Source: Planktothrix sp. PCC 11201 (GTDB lineage: Bacteria; Cyanobacteriota; Cyanobacteriia; Cyanobacteriales; Microcoleaceae). Taken from it: 63,575 nucleotides of DNA. Under the pieces are notes generated by a model. It did not search any database and had not been told where the DNA came from. It was given only the letters and a program-made list of their open reading frames with translations. Shown here piece after piece: positions 8,576-16,796 of this stretch (position 1 is its first letter; every line of letters begins with the position of its first letter). Where the stretch lies: contig NZ_LT797703.1 of the NCBI RefSeq assembly GCF_900009135.1, forward strand, positions 1 through 63,575. The letters are read 5' to 3'. The position numbers and the translations under genes are program-made.

Positions 8576-8696
8576 CTTCCCCTATCTTAGCCAATGTTGA
8601 TGTAATCGTCAAGTCCCAGAGGAAAAATTTTTTTGATCCCGATTTCCCCATCTCTACCCCTTGGTGACTCGTAAGGAGTAGACTGGTGGTAGTGGG

Positions 8697-8712
8697 TTGA
8701 AATTTTATTCAA
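8697..8712. promoter_or_regulatory. Candidate XRE operator 2 (TTGAA-N6-TTCAA)
   Basis: TTGAAATTTTATTCAA differs from operator 1 by a single base in the spacer. It lies 35 bases before the XRE start codon, a position suited to autorepression. Confidence 0.55.
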
Positions 8713-8746
8713 ACCAGAGTATTATCGGAATCGGGAGGAATGTACT

Positions 8747-9085
8747 ATGGAACAAACCTTTGGAAATCTAATTCGCCAAGCGCGGAAAGAGAAATTCTAC
8801 TCACAGCGTCAGTTAGCGGCATTGCTGGAAGTGGATTTCACCTATTTATCCAAGCTAGAGAATGACCGCGCAGACTACTCTCCTAAAGAAGATGTAATTA
8901 GGGGTTTAGCAAGAAATTTGGGTTTAGATGAGGAGGAATTAATCTTTTTGGCGGGGCGAATACCTCAGCATTATGAGACATTTCTCAAAGAAAATAATAA
9001 GAGTATGACGGCACTATTCCGCCGAATGCAAGAAAATCCAAACTTTGCCCAGCAAATCTTTGAGGCAGCGCGGGAGGTTGAATAA
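8747..9085 (+). CDS. XRE-family helix-turn-helix regulator
   Basis: A 112-residue regulator. An XRE/Cro-CI type HTH covers about residues 6-60 (IRQARKEKFYSQRQLAALLEVDFTYLSKLEND). The C-terminal half (residues 65-112) is helical and ends AREVE, the usual short tail of repressors paired with ImmA-like proteases. A GGGAGGAA ribosome site precedes the ATG. The stop codon is followed immediately by the GTG of the metallopeptidase gene, so the two are co-translated. By analogy with ImmR-ImmA it is probably a repressor inactivated by its partner. Confidence 0.9.
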   Translation: MEQTFGNLIRQARKEKFYSQRQLAALLEVDFTYLSKLENDRADYSPKEDVIRGLARNLGLDEEELIFLAGRIPQHYETFLKENNKSMTALFRRMQENPNFAQQIFEAAREVE

Positions 9086-9721
9086 GTGAGTATCCTGAAA
9101 CCCTATCGCTTTTATCGTCGAGAGTCGATTGAGCGGCGGGCAAATGAGATTTTGCGACGGATGCAAGCCACACCCAATTTTGCCCCAGAGTGGCCGTTTG
9201 AGGCTTCTTTGGTGGCAGATTTCCTGGATTTAGGGGTGGTTTGGGATTGCATTCAACCCGATGAGCAGGGAGCGATCGCAGCTCGAATTTTGCCAACAGA
9301 ACGACTAATCGAAATTAATGAAGAAATTCAAGAGAAACCCAAGGGCTTTATTGAGTCTACTATTGCCCATGAAATCGGTCATTGGGTCTTACATATTAAT
9401 CATGATCAATTAGAGTCTGGAGGGTCAGAAACTGCGGACAATCTATTAGATGAACCCTTTGTTTGTCGAGCTACTATTGAAGATACCCATTTAGCATCTA
9501 TTGAATGGCAAGCCCAATATTTTGCCAGTTGTTTATTAATGCCTCGCCCGATTTTAGAAGCCAAACGAGTCGGCCGAGATTTAACTAATTGGCAACATCT
9601 TTATACCATTAAAGATGAGTTGGGGGTGAGTATTTCTAATTTAACCAATCGTTTACAGGAATTAGGTTGGATTTCTATTCCTAAAGGAGAACGCACGATT
9701 TACCCGGGAAAAGCTGCCTAA
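9086..9721 (+). CDS. ImmA/IrrE-family zinc metallopeptidase
   Basis: A 211-residue protein with the gluzincin motif HEIGH at residues 95-99 and a downstream E140 in EWQAQYFASCLLMPRP, the ImmA/IrrE metal-ligand pattern. Known members cleave a cognate XRE repressor (ImmA of ICEBs1, IrrE/PprI of Deinococcus) and so switch on mobile-element or stress genes. The GTG start directly abuts the XRE stop codon. The C-terminus (VSISNLTNRLQELGWI) is the typical small helical domain. The divergent coiled-coil cluster is the likeliest regulated target besides the pair itself (inference). Confidence 0.92.
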   Translation: MSILKPYRFYRRESIERRANEILRRMQATPNFAPEWPFEASLVADFLDLGVVWDCIQPDEQGAIAARILPTERLIEINEEIQEKPKGFIESTIAHEIGHWVLHINHDQLESGGSETADNLLDEPFVCRATIEDTHLASIEWQAQYFASCLLMPRPILEAKRVGRDLTNWQHLYTIKDELGVSISNLTNRLQELGWISIPKGERTIYPGKAA

Positions 9722-9773
9722 AATATCGACCATTTTAGCTGATTATTGACAGTTATTAAATCCCAATACGACC

Positions 9774-10025
9774 ATGCCCAATCTGTCCCTTCCCTATCCC
9801 GATGATTTGCTCGTTACTTCTGGTAAATCTCCCGAAAGCTTAGAAGCTGAATTGCTCTTTTTGCTGGCAGTAAAGCTATTTGAGTTACGGCGACTATCTC
9901 TCGGAAAAGCCGCCGAATTTTGTCGAATGAATAAACTGCAATTTATGTACGAAATCGGACGATTACAAGTTCCAGTAATCAACCTAGATGATGACCAAAT
10001 TGCTGACGAATTACGGGATGATTAA
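9774..10025 (+). CDS. UPF0175 family protein (antitoxin-like HTH)
   Basis: An 83-residue protein typical of UPF0175. It has an N-terminal PDDLL...G.SPE strand-turn, a long ELLFLLAVKLFELRRLSLGKAAEFCRM segment with an HTH, and an acidic tail. Family members are commonly the DNA-binding antitoxin of a pair whose second gene is a PIN-like DUF3368 toxin. Here the next gene is not DUF3368 but an unrelated 101-residue protein. It follows the ImmA gene by 52 bases on the same strand. Confidence 0.82.
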   Translation: MPNLSLPYPDDLLVTSGKSPESLEAELLFLLAVKLFELRRLSLGKAAEFCRMNKLQFMYEIGRLQVPVINLDDDQIADELRDD

Positions 10026-10094
10026 TCAGATTATTATTGCCGATAGTAGTCCTCTGATATCCAATAAATACTTGAATTAAGGATAATATCAATC

Positions 10095-10400
10095 ATGGCT
10101 CGAAAAGTCTTAGGTATTCATTTTGTTTGTAGAAATGGGCTTAATATTGAAGAATTAGGAGACGGTCGATTCAAAAGTGGGGATTGGAAAGTATCGGAAG
10201 AAACGGCTAATACCGCACTCTATTTAGCACTTCACGACCATAAAAACAGTTCATCTTATAAACAAGGAATAATTGAACGTTGGGAACACTATGACGGTGA
10301 CGGAGGCAGAATCATTTTTTATGTAAAAGAATTTGATAGACCGCTAGAATGGGTTGGTGATGGAACAGGAGAAAAAGGATATTGTTGGTCAGAGAACTAA
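10095..10400 (+). CDS. Hypothetical 101-residue protein next to UPF0175
   Basis: No family recognised. The protein is Gly/Asp/Trp rich with several beta-type segments (VLGIHFVCRNG, GDGRFKSGDWKV, GGRIIFYVKEFDRPLEWVGDG) and one helix (SEETANTALYLALHDH). AAGGA lies ten bases before the ATG. Its place between an orphan UPF0175 antitoxin-like gene and a VapBC pair makes it a possible toxin or accessory of the first, but nothing in the sequence proves this. Confidence 0.65.
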   Translation: MARKVLGIHFVCRNGLNIEELGDGRFKSGDWKVSEETANTALYLALHDHKNSSSYKQGIIERWEHYDGDGGRIIFYVKEFDRPLEWVGDGTGEKGYCWSEN

Positions 10401-10453
10401 GGTGATAAGAACATAAAGTAACAGTGTAGAATGGTAGAAAGGAGGAACACAAG

Positions 10454-10681
10454 ATGAACATTTCTATCATCGATGAAGTTGTTGAACAGCTAAAAGTCAT
10501 GCCGGAGGATTTGCAATGGCAGGTACTGGAATTTGCGCGAACATTAGTAAAAACAGAACTTCGAGGGACAACAGGGCAGAAATTGCTGTGTTTTGCTGGC
10601 TCTATTCCTCTTGATGACCTTGAATTTATGCGTCAAGCTATTGAGCAAGATTGTGAAAGGGTAGATATTAATGAGTGGTAG
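10454..10681 (+). CDS. VapB-type antitoxin (DUF2281-like)
   Basis: A 75-residue antitoxin. The N-terminal half (DEVVEQLKVMPEDLQWQVLEFARTLV) is the DUF2281 signature of cyanobacterial antitoxins. The C-terminal half (GSIPLDDLEFMRQAIEQDCERVDINEW) is the toxin-neutralising tail common in VapB partners. A good AAAGGAGG ribosome site lies upstream, and the gene overlaps vapC by 11 bases, which couples their translation. Confidence 0.85.
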   Translation: MNISIIDEVVEQLKVMPEDLQWQVLEFARTLVKTELRGTTGQKLLCFAGSIPLDDLEFMRQAIEQDCERVDINEW

Positions 10682-11060
10682 ATATTTGTTGGATACTAAT
10701 ATCATTATTGCTCTTTTTGCCGATGAAACTGTAATCAAAAATAACCTGGCTCAATCCAATGAGGTTTTTATTGCCAGTATTACTATTGGCGAATTGTATT
10801 ATGGTGCTAGAAAATCAGGACGAATTCAAGCAAATTTGATCAGAATTGAGCAGTTAGTTTCCAGCAGTACAGTGCTGGTATGTGATAGTGAAACTGCTCA
10901 GAAATATGGCGATATTAAAAACAGGTTAAGACTTAAAGGTCGTCCTTTGCCTGAAAATGATATTTGGATTGCTGCCCTTGCACTACAACATCAGTTGATT
11001 TTAGTAACACGGGATGCCCATTTTCAAGAAGTTAATAACTTGCAAACAATAGCTTGGTGA
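10671..11060 (+). CDS. vapC: VapC-type PIN-domain toxin
   Basis: A 129-residue PIN-domain ribonuclease. The acidic metal-binding residues are in their expected places: D8 in LLDTNIII, E41 in TIGELYYGA, D97 in ENDIWIAA and D115 in VTRDAHF. VapC toxins cleave RNA, often tRNA, when the antitoxin is degraded. It seems intact, so the pair may be functional. The start overlaps the antitoxin gene. Confidence 0.92.
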   Translation: MSGRYLLDTNIIIALFADETVIKNNLAQSNEVFIASITIGELYYGARKSGRIQANLIRIEQLVSSSTVLVCDSETAQKYGDIKNRLRLKGRPLPENDIWIAALALQHQLILVTRDAHFQEVNNLQTIAW

Positions 11061-11085
11061 TTTCTCTCCGTCGTTTGCAATTCTT

Positions 11086-11238
11086 TCATGGAGGCTCCGC
11101 CTCTTTTATATGGGTGTCGGTTGTTCCCGCCATTGCATAGATTTCACCCTTAATATATTCATGTTTGATGGTGTTTTTAGTTTCGATTTCTAGGTATTGT
11201 TCTGGAGTTAGATAATTAGGGTCAGAAAGAGCAATCAT
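11086..11238 (-). pseudogene. Truncated Uma2/DUF820 family nuclease (N-terminal remnant)
   Basis: On the minus strand an ATG at 11238 opens a 50-codon frame reading MIALSDPNYLTPEQYLEIE, then KHEYIKGEIYAMAGTTDTHI. That is the typical N-terminus of Uma2-family (DUF820) putative endonucleases, which are normally about 190 residues. After the AMAGTT motif the frame runs into EAEPP and a stop, so the catalytic PD-(D/E)XK core is missing. It is a remnant, next to the toxin-antitoxin patch. Confidence 0.75.
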
Positions 11239-11286
11239 TGTTTTAATATCCCTATTTTAATTTAAAATTAACGTTAGTAATCTTAA

Positions 11287-11802
11287 TTAAACAACGGGTT
11301 CAATAAAGCGTTGATTCGCTCGAACAAAAAACGCTCCCCCCTGATAGGAAACCACTAACCAAGGTTTACCGACTTGATCAAATTTAATCGGATAACGATA
11401 CTCAGGATGGGGGATTAATACCGTACCCGTGGGAAAACTCGTATCAATATTATAATTAAATCCTGGGCCGCTACGAGCATTTAATTTTTTAGCAGAAATT
11501 ACTTGCCATTGTTGCCAATTTCCATTAATAAAATCCCCTAATTCATTGGGACTGGGAGACGGTTCAGATTGAATGGGATTAGAACTTTTAATCGCCGCTA
11601 TTGCTTGTTTGATTTTCAGGACAGTAGCCTCCCCAATTACCCCATCAATCGGTAATTCCATTTCCTCTTGAAAAGCTTTAATAATAGTTTCCAAATTCTG
11701 ATCAAAAGGCATTCCCAACCGACCAATATTATAGCCCAACTGTTCTAACTGACCTTGAATTTCTCGAACCTTAGCCCCAGGTTCACCACGTTTTAAAATC
11801 AT
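11287..11802 (-). CDS. Peptidoglycan-binding domain protein with C-terminal SH3-like region
   Basis: A 171-residue protein. Residues 1-70 form a PG_binding_1 domain (GEPGAKVREIQGQLEQLGYNI...DGVIGEATVLKIKQA). After a Ser/Pro linker (about 74-87), residues 95-170 look like a bacterial SH3 domain (KKLNARSGPGFNY). Together these suggest binding to cell wall or polysaccharide. No classical signal peptide is visible, so export is uncertain, unlike typical periplasmic members. It stands alone, divergent from the DUF1501 gene. Confidence 0.82.
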   Translation of the reverse strand: MILKRGEPGAKVREIQGQLEQLGYNIGRLGMPFDQNLETIIKAFQEEMELPIDGVIGEATVLKIKQAIAAIKSSNPIQSEPSPSPNELGDFINGNWQQWQVISAKKLNARSGPGFNYNIDTSFPTGTVLIPHPEYRYPIKFDQVGKPWLVVSYQGGAFFVRANQRFIEPVV

Positions 11803-11939
11803 GTTTAACTTCTCCTCTCAATCTTCCGGTTTTATGTTAACCTATAGGAATACTAAATAACCCTTAATATTAAATCATTCTCTCGACTCAGTTAACAAGA
11901 TGTATCCCTATTTTTAGTTCTATCAATCAGGTTAACACA

Positions 11940-13166
11940 ATGGATAGACGGCAATTTTTAAAATTTGTAGGAATTTCAGGTACATCAGCGATCGCAACTT
12001 TAGGCACTCACGGATGGATTGCCAAAAGCCTGGCTGCTTCCCCCTGCTCAAAACGCTTAATTGTGGTTTTTCTCCGAGGTGGAATTGATGGTTTAAATGT
12101 GGTAGTTCCTTATGCTGAACCCGGATATTATGCCGCCCGTCCGATAATTGCCATTCCCAAACCCGGAACCGAAAAAGGGGCGTTAGATTTAGATGGTTTT
12201 TTTGGGGTTCACCCAGCTTTATCCCCCCTAATACCTCTTTGGAAGCAAAGTAATTTAGCCTTTGTTCATGCAGTCGGTTCTCCGATTTCCAACCGTTCCC
12301 ACTTTGAAGCCCAAGATCAGATAGAAGCTGGAACCCCCAATACTCAGAAAACCTCTGATGGCTGGATGAACCGTTTATTGGGTGTTTTGCCCGGAAAAAC
12401 TCCCGTTGAGGCCGTCAGCGTGGGTATGGTGATCCCCCGGATCTTGTCCGGTTCCCAGTCCGTCGCCAATATTACCCTCAATTCCAATAGTACCAGGGAA
12501 CTCCCCATTGATGGGGATCAAGTTAAAGCCGCCTTTGACCAACTTTATGCCAGTAACGATGCCCTCAGTTTAGCCTACCGAGAAGGGAGAACCGCCCGAG
12601 AACAACTCCTGAAGGAATTAGACGCGGAAATGCAAGCCGCCAACCAAGGAGCACCCTTACCCAAGGGATTTGCGGGGGAAGCTCGACAATTGGGTAGTTT
12701 GTTGGTGCGAGATCCGAGTATTCAACTGGCATTCATGAATCTGGGGGGCTGGGATACCCACGTTGGTCAGGGGGGATCTACCGGACTGTTAGCGAATCGT
12801 TTAGCTTTTTTATCAGAGGGTTTAGTGGCACTGGTGGAACGGTTGGGGGATGTTTATGGGGATACAACAATTGTGGTGATGTCGGAATTCGGCCGCACAG
12901 TTCAGGAAAATGGTAATGGGGGGACGGATCACGGCTATGGGAACGTGATGTGGCTCTTGGGCGGGGCGATCCAAGGGGGAAAAGTTTATGGTAAATGGCC
13001 GGGTTTAGCTAAGTCGGAGTTATTTGAACAACGGGATTTAAAGGTGACAACGGATTTTAGAGAGGCGATCTCTCAGATTTTAGCGAGTCAGTTTAAACTC
13101 AATTCTCAGCAGATAGGTCGAGTTTTTCCCGACTTTACTCCGACTCAAACCGTGAGTCTACTCTGA
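11940..13166 (+). CDS. DUF1501 family protein, Tat-exported
   Basis: A 408-residue DUF1501 protein (sulfatase/alkaline-phosphatase-like fold). The N-terminus is a twin-arginine signal, DRRQFLKFVGISG, followed by a hydrophobic stretch and an Ala-rich cleavage region near residue 33. Family signatures include LIVVFLRGGIDGLNVVVPY, SHFEAQDQ, NLGGWDTHVGQ, MSEFGRT and GTDHGYGNV. The substrate and role of DUF1501 proteins are poorly known; the fold suggests metal-dependent hydrolase activity in the periplasm or outside. Confidence 0.9.
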   Translation: MDRRQFLKFVGISGTSAIATLGTHGWIAKSLAASPCSKRLIVVFLRGGIDGLNVVVPYAEPGYYAARPIIAIPKPGTEKGALDLDGFFGVHPALSPLIPLWKQSNLAFVHAVGSPISNRSHFEAQDQIEAGTPNTQKTSDGWMNRLLGVLPGKTPVEAVSVGMVIPRILSGSQSVANITLNSNSTRELPIDGDQVKAAFDQLYASNDALSLAYREGRTAREQLLKELDAEMQAANQGAPLPKGFAGEARQLGSLLVRDPSIQLAFMNLGGWDTHVGQGGSTGLLANRLAFLSEGLVALVERLGDVYGDTTIVVMSEFGRTVQENGNGGTDHGYGNVMWLLGGAIQGGKVYGKWPGLAKSELFEQRDLKVTTDFREAISQILASQFKLNSQQIGRVFPDFTPTQTVSLL

Positions 13167-13284
13167 AATTGAGATTCAAGGTTAGAAAGTCAGCAAAATT
13201 TGGTAGATTACTAAAATATTCTAAAAATACAGGATTATCTGCTAAATTGCTGATTTCTGTTTTAAACTTATACACTTGGGTTTC

Positions 13285-14490
13285 ATGGCGAAAAGTTCGT
13301 GGCGATATGGTCTTTCAAAAAGCACAAAACAAATACTAAAATCAATTTCTCTGATGATTTTAGGTCTGGGATTAATAGTTTTGTTATCCGCCCACCCTGG
13401 TATGGCGAATACTCCCAAAATCTTTCCAGAAATTAGAGGGGTTTGGGTGACAACAAATGATACAGATATTGTTAGAGATCATGCTAAATTACAGGAAGCA
13501 GTTAATCAACTAGCACGACTCAATTTTAATACAATTTATCCGGTGGTTTGGAATTCGGGTTATGTGTTTTATCCAAGTAGAGTAGCTCAAGCAGGAGGGT
13601 TTCAACCGTTTATTCGTAAAGGATTACAGGGACAAGATATTTTAGCAGATTTAATTAATTTGAGTCATCAAAAAGGGTTATTAGTAATTCCTTGGTTTGA
13701 ATTTGGATTTATGACCTCGCCATCTTCGGAATTAGCCTTAAATCATCCCCAGTGGTTAACTAGCCGCCAAGATGGAATTCAGACCTGGGAAGGCGCCGCC
13801 GGAGAGGTAGTTTGGTTAAATCCCTTTCATCCAGAAGTCCAACAATTAATTACTAATTTAGTGTTAGAAGTCATGACCCAATATCAAGGTGATGGTATTC
13901 AATTTGATGATCATTTGAGTTTACCGATTGAATTTGGTTATGATCCCTATACGGTTAAGTTGTATCAGCAACAAACGAATTCACTCCCCCCGAAAGACCC
14001 AAAAGATCCTGCTTGGGTGCGTTGGCGTGCGAATAAAATTACAGAATTTGTGGAAAAATTGCATAAAACCGTAAAAGCAAAAAATCCCAAAGCGATTTTT
14101 TCTGTTGCTCCTAATCCCTATCATACCGCTTATAATAGTCATCTTCAAGACTGGGTAAGTTGGGTGAAAAAAAATCTAGTTGATGAGTTAATTGTGCAGA
14201 TTTATCGACCCGATTTACCAAGTTTTGTGAGAGAATTAGTTAAACCAGAAATTCAAGAGGCGCGGGGCAAAATTCCGACCGGAGTAGGAATTCTAACAGG
14301 GTTAAGAAATCGACCGATAGGGATGCAACAAATTCAAGCTAAGATACAAGCAGCGCGTCAAAATGGCTTAGGGTTTTCGTTCTTTTTCTATGAAAGTTTA
14401 TGGGATGAAGCACCTGAACCTGCCAATGAAAGACAAGCAAAATTTCAATCCCTATTCTATTATCCAGCTTCGCGGGCATTTTTGCGATAA
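13285..14490 (+). CDS. Family-10-like glycosyl hydrolase (GHL10/DUF187)
   Basis: About 401 residues. After a positively charged start and a membrane/signal segment (ISLMILGLGLIVLLSAHPGMA, ends near residue 42), the GHL10 domain begins with IRGVWVTTNDTDI and includes FNTIYPVVWNSGYVFYPS, VIPWFEFGFM, GIQFDDHLSLP and FSVAPNPYH. Such proteins are secreted TIM-barrel hydrolases thought to act on polysaccharide or peptidoglycan-linked glycans. ATG 13285 is preferred; a TTG at 13276 would add three residues and has no better ribosome site. Confidence 0.88.
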   Translation: MAKSSWRYGLSKSTKQILKSISLMILGLGLIVLLSAHPGMANTPKIFPEIRGVWVTTNDTDIVRDHAKLQEAVNQLARLNFNTIYPVVWNSGYVFYPSRVAQAGGFQPFIRKGLQGQDILADLINLSHQKGLLVIPWFEFGFMTSPSSELALNHPQWLTSRQDGIQTWEGAAGEVVWLNPFHPEVQQLITNLVLEVMTQYQGDGIQFDDHLSLPIEFGYDPYTVKLYQQQTNSLPPKDPKDPAWVRWRANKITEFVEKLHKTVKAKNPKAIFSVAPNPYHTAYNSHLQDWVSWVKKNLVDELIVQIYRPDLPSFVRELVKPEIQEARGKIPTGVGILTGLRNRPIGMQQIQAKIQAARQNGLGFSFFFYESLWDEAPEPANERQAKFQSLFYYPASRAFLR

Positions 14491-14499
14491 TATTTCAAA

Positions 14500-14587
14500 G
14501 GGGAAATAGGTAATGGGCAATAGTGATTGATTTTTCAAGTGTTCTAAGATGCTTAACAGCTTATATCTTCCCCATTACCCATTACTT
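14500..14587. repeat. Short imperfect tandem/inverted repeat tract
   Basis: GGGGAAATAGGTAATGGGC near 14500 and CTTCCCCATTACCCATTACT near 14568-14587 are rough inverted copies of the same (T)AATGGG heptamer-type unit. They lie between the convergent GHL10 and M50 genes. The same units occur at 35475-35511 and in the 73-bp dispersed repeat. Confidence 0.5.
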
Positions 14588-14589
14588 AC

Positions 14590-16065
14590 TTAATAATTAA
14601 ACCATTGAGCAACAACCGAAGGCATCGGGAGGATTAATAATAATAATAATCCCAAGGTTGATAACCCAATAACATCTCGAATATTATTGAGTTCACTGAC
14701 ATCATTTAAGGCGGGTTCGTCCTGTAAGGGAAAAAAGAATAATAATAGGGCTAAGATGATAAATTCACTGTGAATTAAGGCTAAAATTAAGATTAAAAAT
14801 CGAGCTACTTGACCGATGATTAGACTGATTTTTTGACCGAACATAGCATGAACAATATGACCGCCATCTAGTTGTCCGATGGGGATTAAATTAAATGCTG
14901 TTATCATTAATCCTAAATATCCCGCGATCGCCACCGGATGTAAATGGATAGCGTGTTCAGAAGTTAACCCAGCACCTAATATCAACTTACTCAATACCGT
15001 TAGTAAAAATGAAAAACTAGGATTCAAAGATTCAAAATTTAGAAATCCTGAAGTTTTGGGATCAAAGGGAACAACCGTTGACTGACTTAACCCCCAAATC
15101 AATAGCGGTAAGCTCATGATCAATCCAGCTAAAACTCTAACAACACTAATATCAAATAATGCTTGGCGATGGGGAAAAGGCGAGCGCATTTGAATAAAAG
15201 CACCCAAAGTTCCTAACCAAAAAGGAATTGGGATAAAATAAGGTAAAGTCGTCTGCATTTGATACCGACGAACCGCCAAATAATGAACCGATACATGAAT
15301 TCCTAAAATTCCCATTAAAGCGATACTATAGGGTAATCCTGCTAATAATAAACCTGGGTGATCTTGCCAAGCATCCAGAGGAATATTTGCCATTTCGACA
15401 CCCGCCGCCGTGGTTGTAAATAGGGTAATTAAAAATAAACAGAAAGCCAAAATAGGACGGGTTAAGGGTTCAGATTGAAGGGGATTATCAGCCTTTTCTT
15501 TATAGGGATTGGGGACTAAAGCAAAGAACGGTTTATCTTGAAGATCCTGTTGAAAAGCAATTAAAAAGCGATCGCTAAATTTAGCCTGAATATTATCTCG
15601 AATCGTCTGATAAGCCCGATCAGGATTAGACCGTAACTGACCCCGACAAATCACCGCTTGTAAGCGATATTCAATATTATGTAAGGGAAAGACTGTCCAA
15701 GGAAAACAACTGCGAAGAATGTCTTCTTCCTGTTGATCCAGAGGGCGGGGGAAACTGGGTTTTTCCAGGGGAAGAATCGGTTTTGTTGCAGTGGCGATAT
15801 CTGATTCCGGTGATGGTGGAGGGAGACGACCCCACTGCACTAAAAACCAATATAAACAGGGACAAACAATAAAGGGAATAATCACTAACCCGGCGGGAAT
15901 GGGTTTTTGATCGTAGATCCAGATCCAAGTCCCCCAAATGAACGCCGGAGTCATCATCACCAACCACAGCAACCAAACCGGAGTCCGGGTAATTTGAGCT
16001 ACACCCCTTTGTAGTAGCCAGTAGGTCATCAACCCCAAAATTATTAACCAAAATAACATGATCAT
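14590..16065 (-). CDS. M50 (site-2 protease) family membrane protein, probably catalytically dead
   Basis: A 491-residue polytopic membrane protein of the cyanobacterial/plastid EGY-type M50 family. It has two N-terminal membrane helices, a cytoplasmic region near residues 95-200, then a core of six or more helices. The second metal motif LDGGH (in NLIPIGQLDGGHIVHAMFG) and the TLPYFIPIPFWLGTLGAFIQMRSPFPHRQALFD block are intact. The first motif reads HVSVH instead of HExxH, so both histidines remain but the catalytic glutamate is Val. The usual SIAGP motif is also altered (ISVVRV). This resembles plant EGY3 pseudoproteases. Confidence 0.88.
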   Translation of the reverse strand: MIMLFWLIILGLMTYWLLQRGVAQITRTPVWLLWLVMMTPAFIWGTWIWIYDQKPIPAGLVIIPFIVCPCLYWFLVQWGRLPPPSPESDIATATKPILPLEKPSFPRPLDQQEEDILRSCFPWTVFPLHNIEYRLQAVICRGQLRSNPDRAYQTIRDNIQAKFSDRFLIAFQQDLQDKPFFALVPNPYKEKADNPLQSEPLTRPILAFCLFLITLFTTTAAGVEMANIPLDAWQDHPGLLLAGLPYSIALMGILGIHVSVHYLAVRRYQMQTTLPYFIPIPFWLGTLGAFIQMRSPFPHRQALFDISVVRVLAGLIMSLPLLIWGLSQSTVVPFDPKTSGFLNFESLNPSFSFLLTVLSKLILGAGLTSEHAIHLHPVAIAGYLGLMITAFNLIPIGQLDGGHIVHAMFGQKISLIIGQVARFLILILALIHSEFIILALLLFFFPLQDEPALNDVSELNNIRDVIGLSTLGLLLLLILPMPSVVAQWFNY

Positions 16066-16121
16066 CGGCAGTTTTTATTGGCTAAAATCGACAATTACAC
16101 CGTAAAAATTAATCTAATAAT

Positions 16122-16796
16122 ATGTCACAGGAGCGTTCTGTTCCCAAATCCCCCCGGCTTGTGCTGGAAAATATTTATGCTTTCCCGCCTAACAGGGAAA
16201 CCTTGGGCGGAACAGCCTATTTCATTGTGGAGAACCAGACAAACATCTTGATTGATGCTCCACCTTGGAATCCGACGAATCAGCAGTTTATCGAGCAGTT
16301 AGGGGGCGTTCAGTGGTTATTGATTACCCATCGGGCGGCTATTGGGTCATCCCGAGAAATTCAAAAACCCACCGGATGCAATATTCTGATCCAGGAACAA
16401 GAAGCTTACTTACTACCCGAGTCCAAGGTAACCACTTTTGAGACTGAGTTAAAATTGAGTTCCCAGAGTTCAGTTTTTTGGACACCTGGACATTCCCCTG
16501 GTTCATCCTGTCTTTATTTTAGTGGGCATGGGGGGGTATTGTTCACCGGACGCCATCTATTACCCAATCTCCAAGGCCAACCGGTTCCCCTACGCACGGC
16601 CAAAACCTTCCATTGGCCCCGACAATTAAACAGTATTCGATTAATCTTGGAGCGCTTTAATTCCCATACCCTGAACTATATTTGTCCGGGGGCTAATACC
16701 GGAGCCTTACGGGGAGAACGTTTGATTAATCAAGCCTACGACAAATTGGCAATTCTGGATTTAGAAGCCTGTCGGTTGACCGAAGCGATTTTTTAG
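16122..16796 (+). CDS. MBL-fold protein with degenerate metal site
   Basis: A 224-residue metallo-beta-lactamase-fold protein. GGTAYFIVENQTNILIDAP and VFWTPGHSPGSSCLYF are the strand and GHSPGS motifs (H124). The HxHxDH loop is reduced to LITHRAAIGSS (only H70 is retained), and the later metal Asp in TGD is replaced by Arg (FTGRHLL, R144). Normal dinuclear zinc catalysis is unlikely; it may bind another ligand or be regulatory. It is divergent from the M50 gene across 56 bases. Confidence 0.82.
   Translation: MSQERSVPKSPRLVLENIYAFPPNRETLGGTAYFIVENQTNILIDAPPWNPTNQQFIEQLGGVQWLLITHRAAIGSSREIQKPTGCNILIQEQEAYLLPESKVTTFETELKLSSQSSVFWTPGHSPGSSCLYFSGHGGVLFTGRHLLPNLQGQPVPLRTAKTFHWPRQLNSIRLILERFNSHTLNYICPGANTGALRGERLINQAYDKLAILDLEACRLTEAIF

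Noticed and set aside
8427-9721. XRE-ImmA pair as part of an integrated prophage or conjugative element
   Set aside because: No integrase, terminase, portal, capsid or relaxase gene is found within the window, so an intact element of that kind is not supported.
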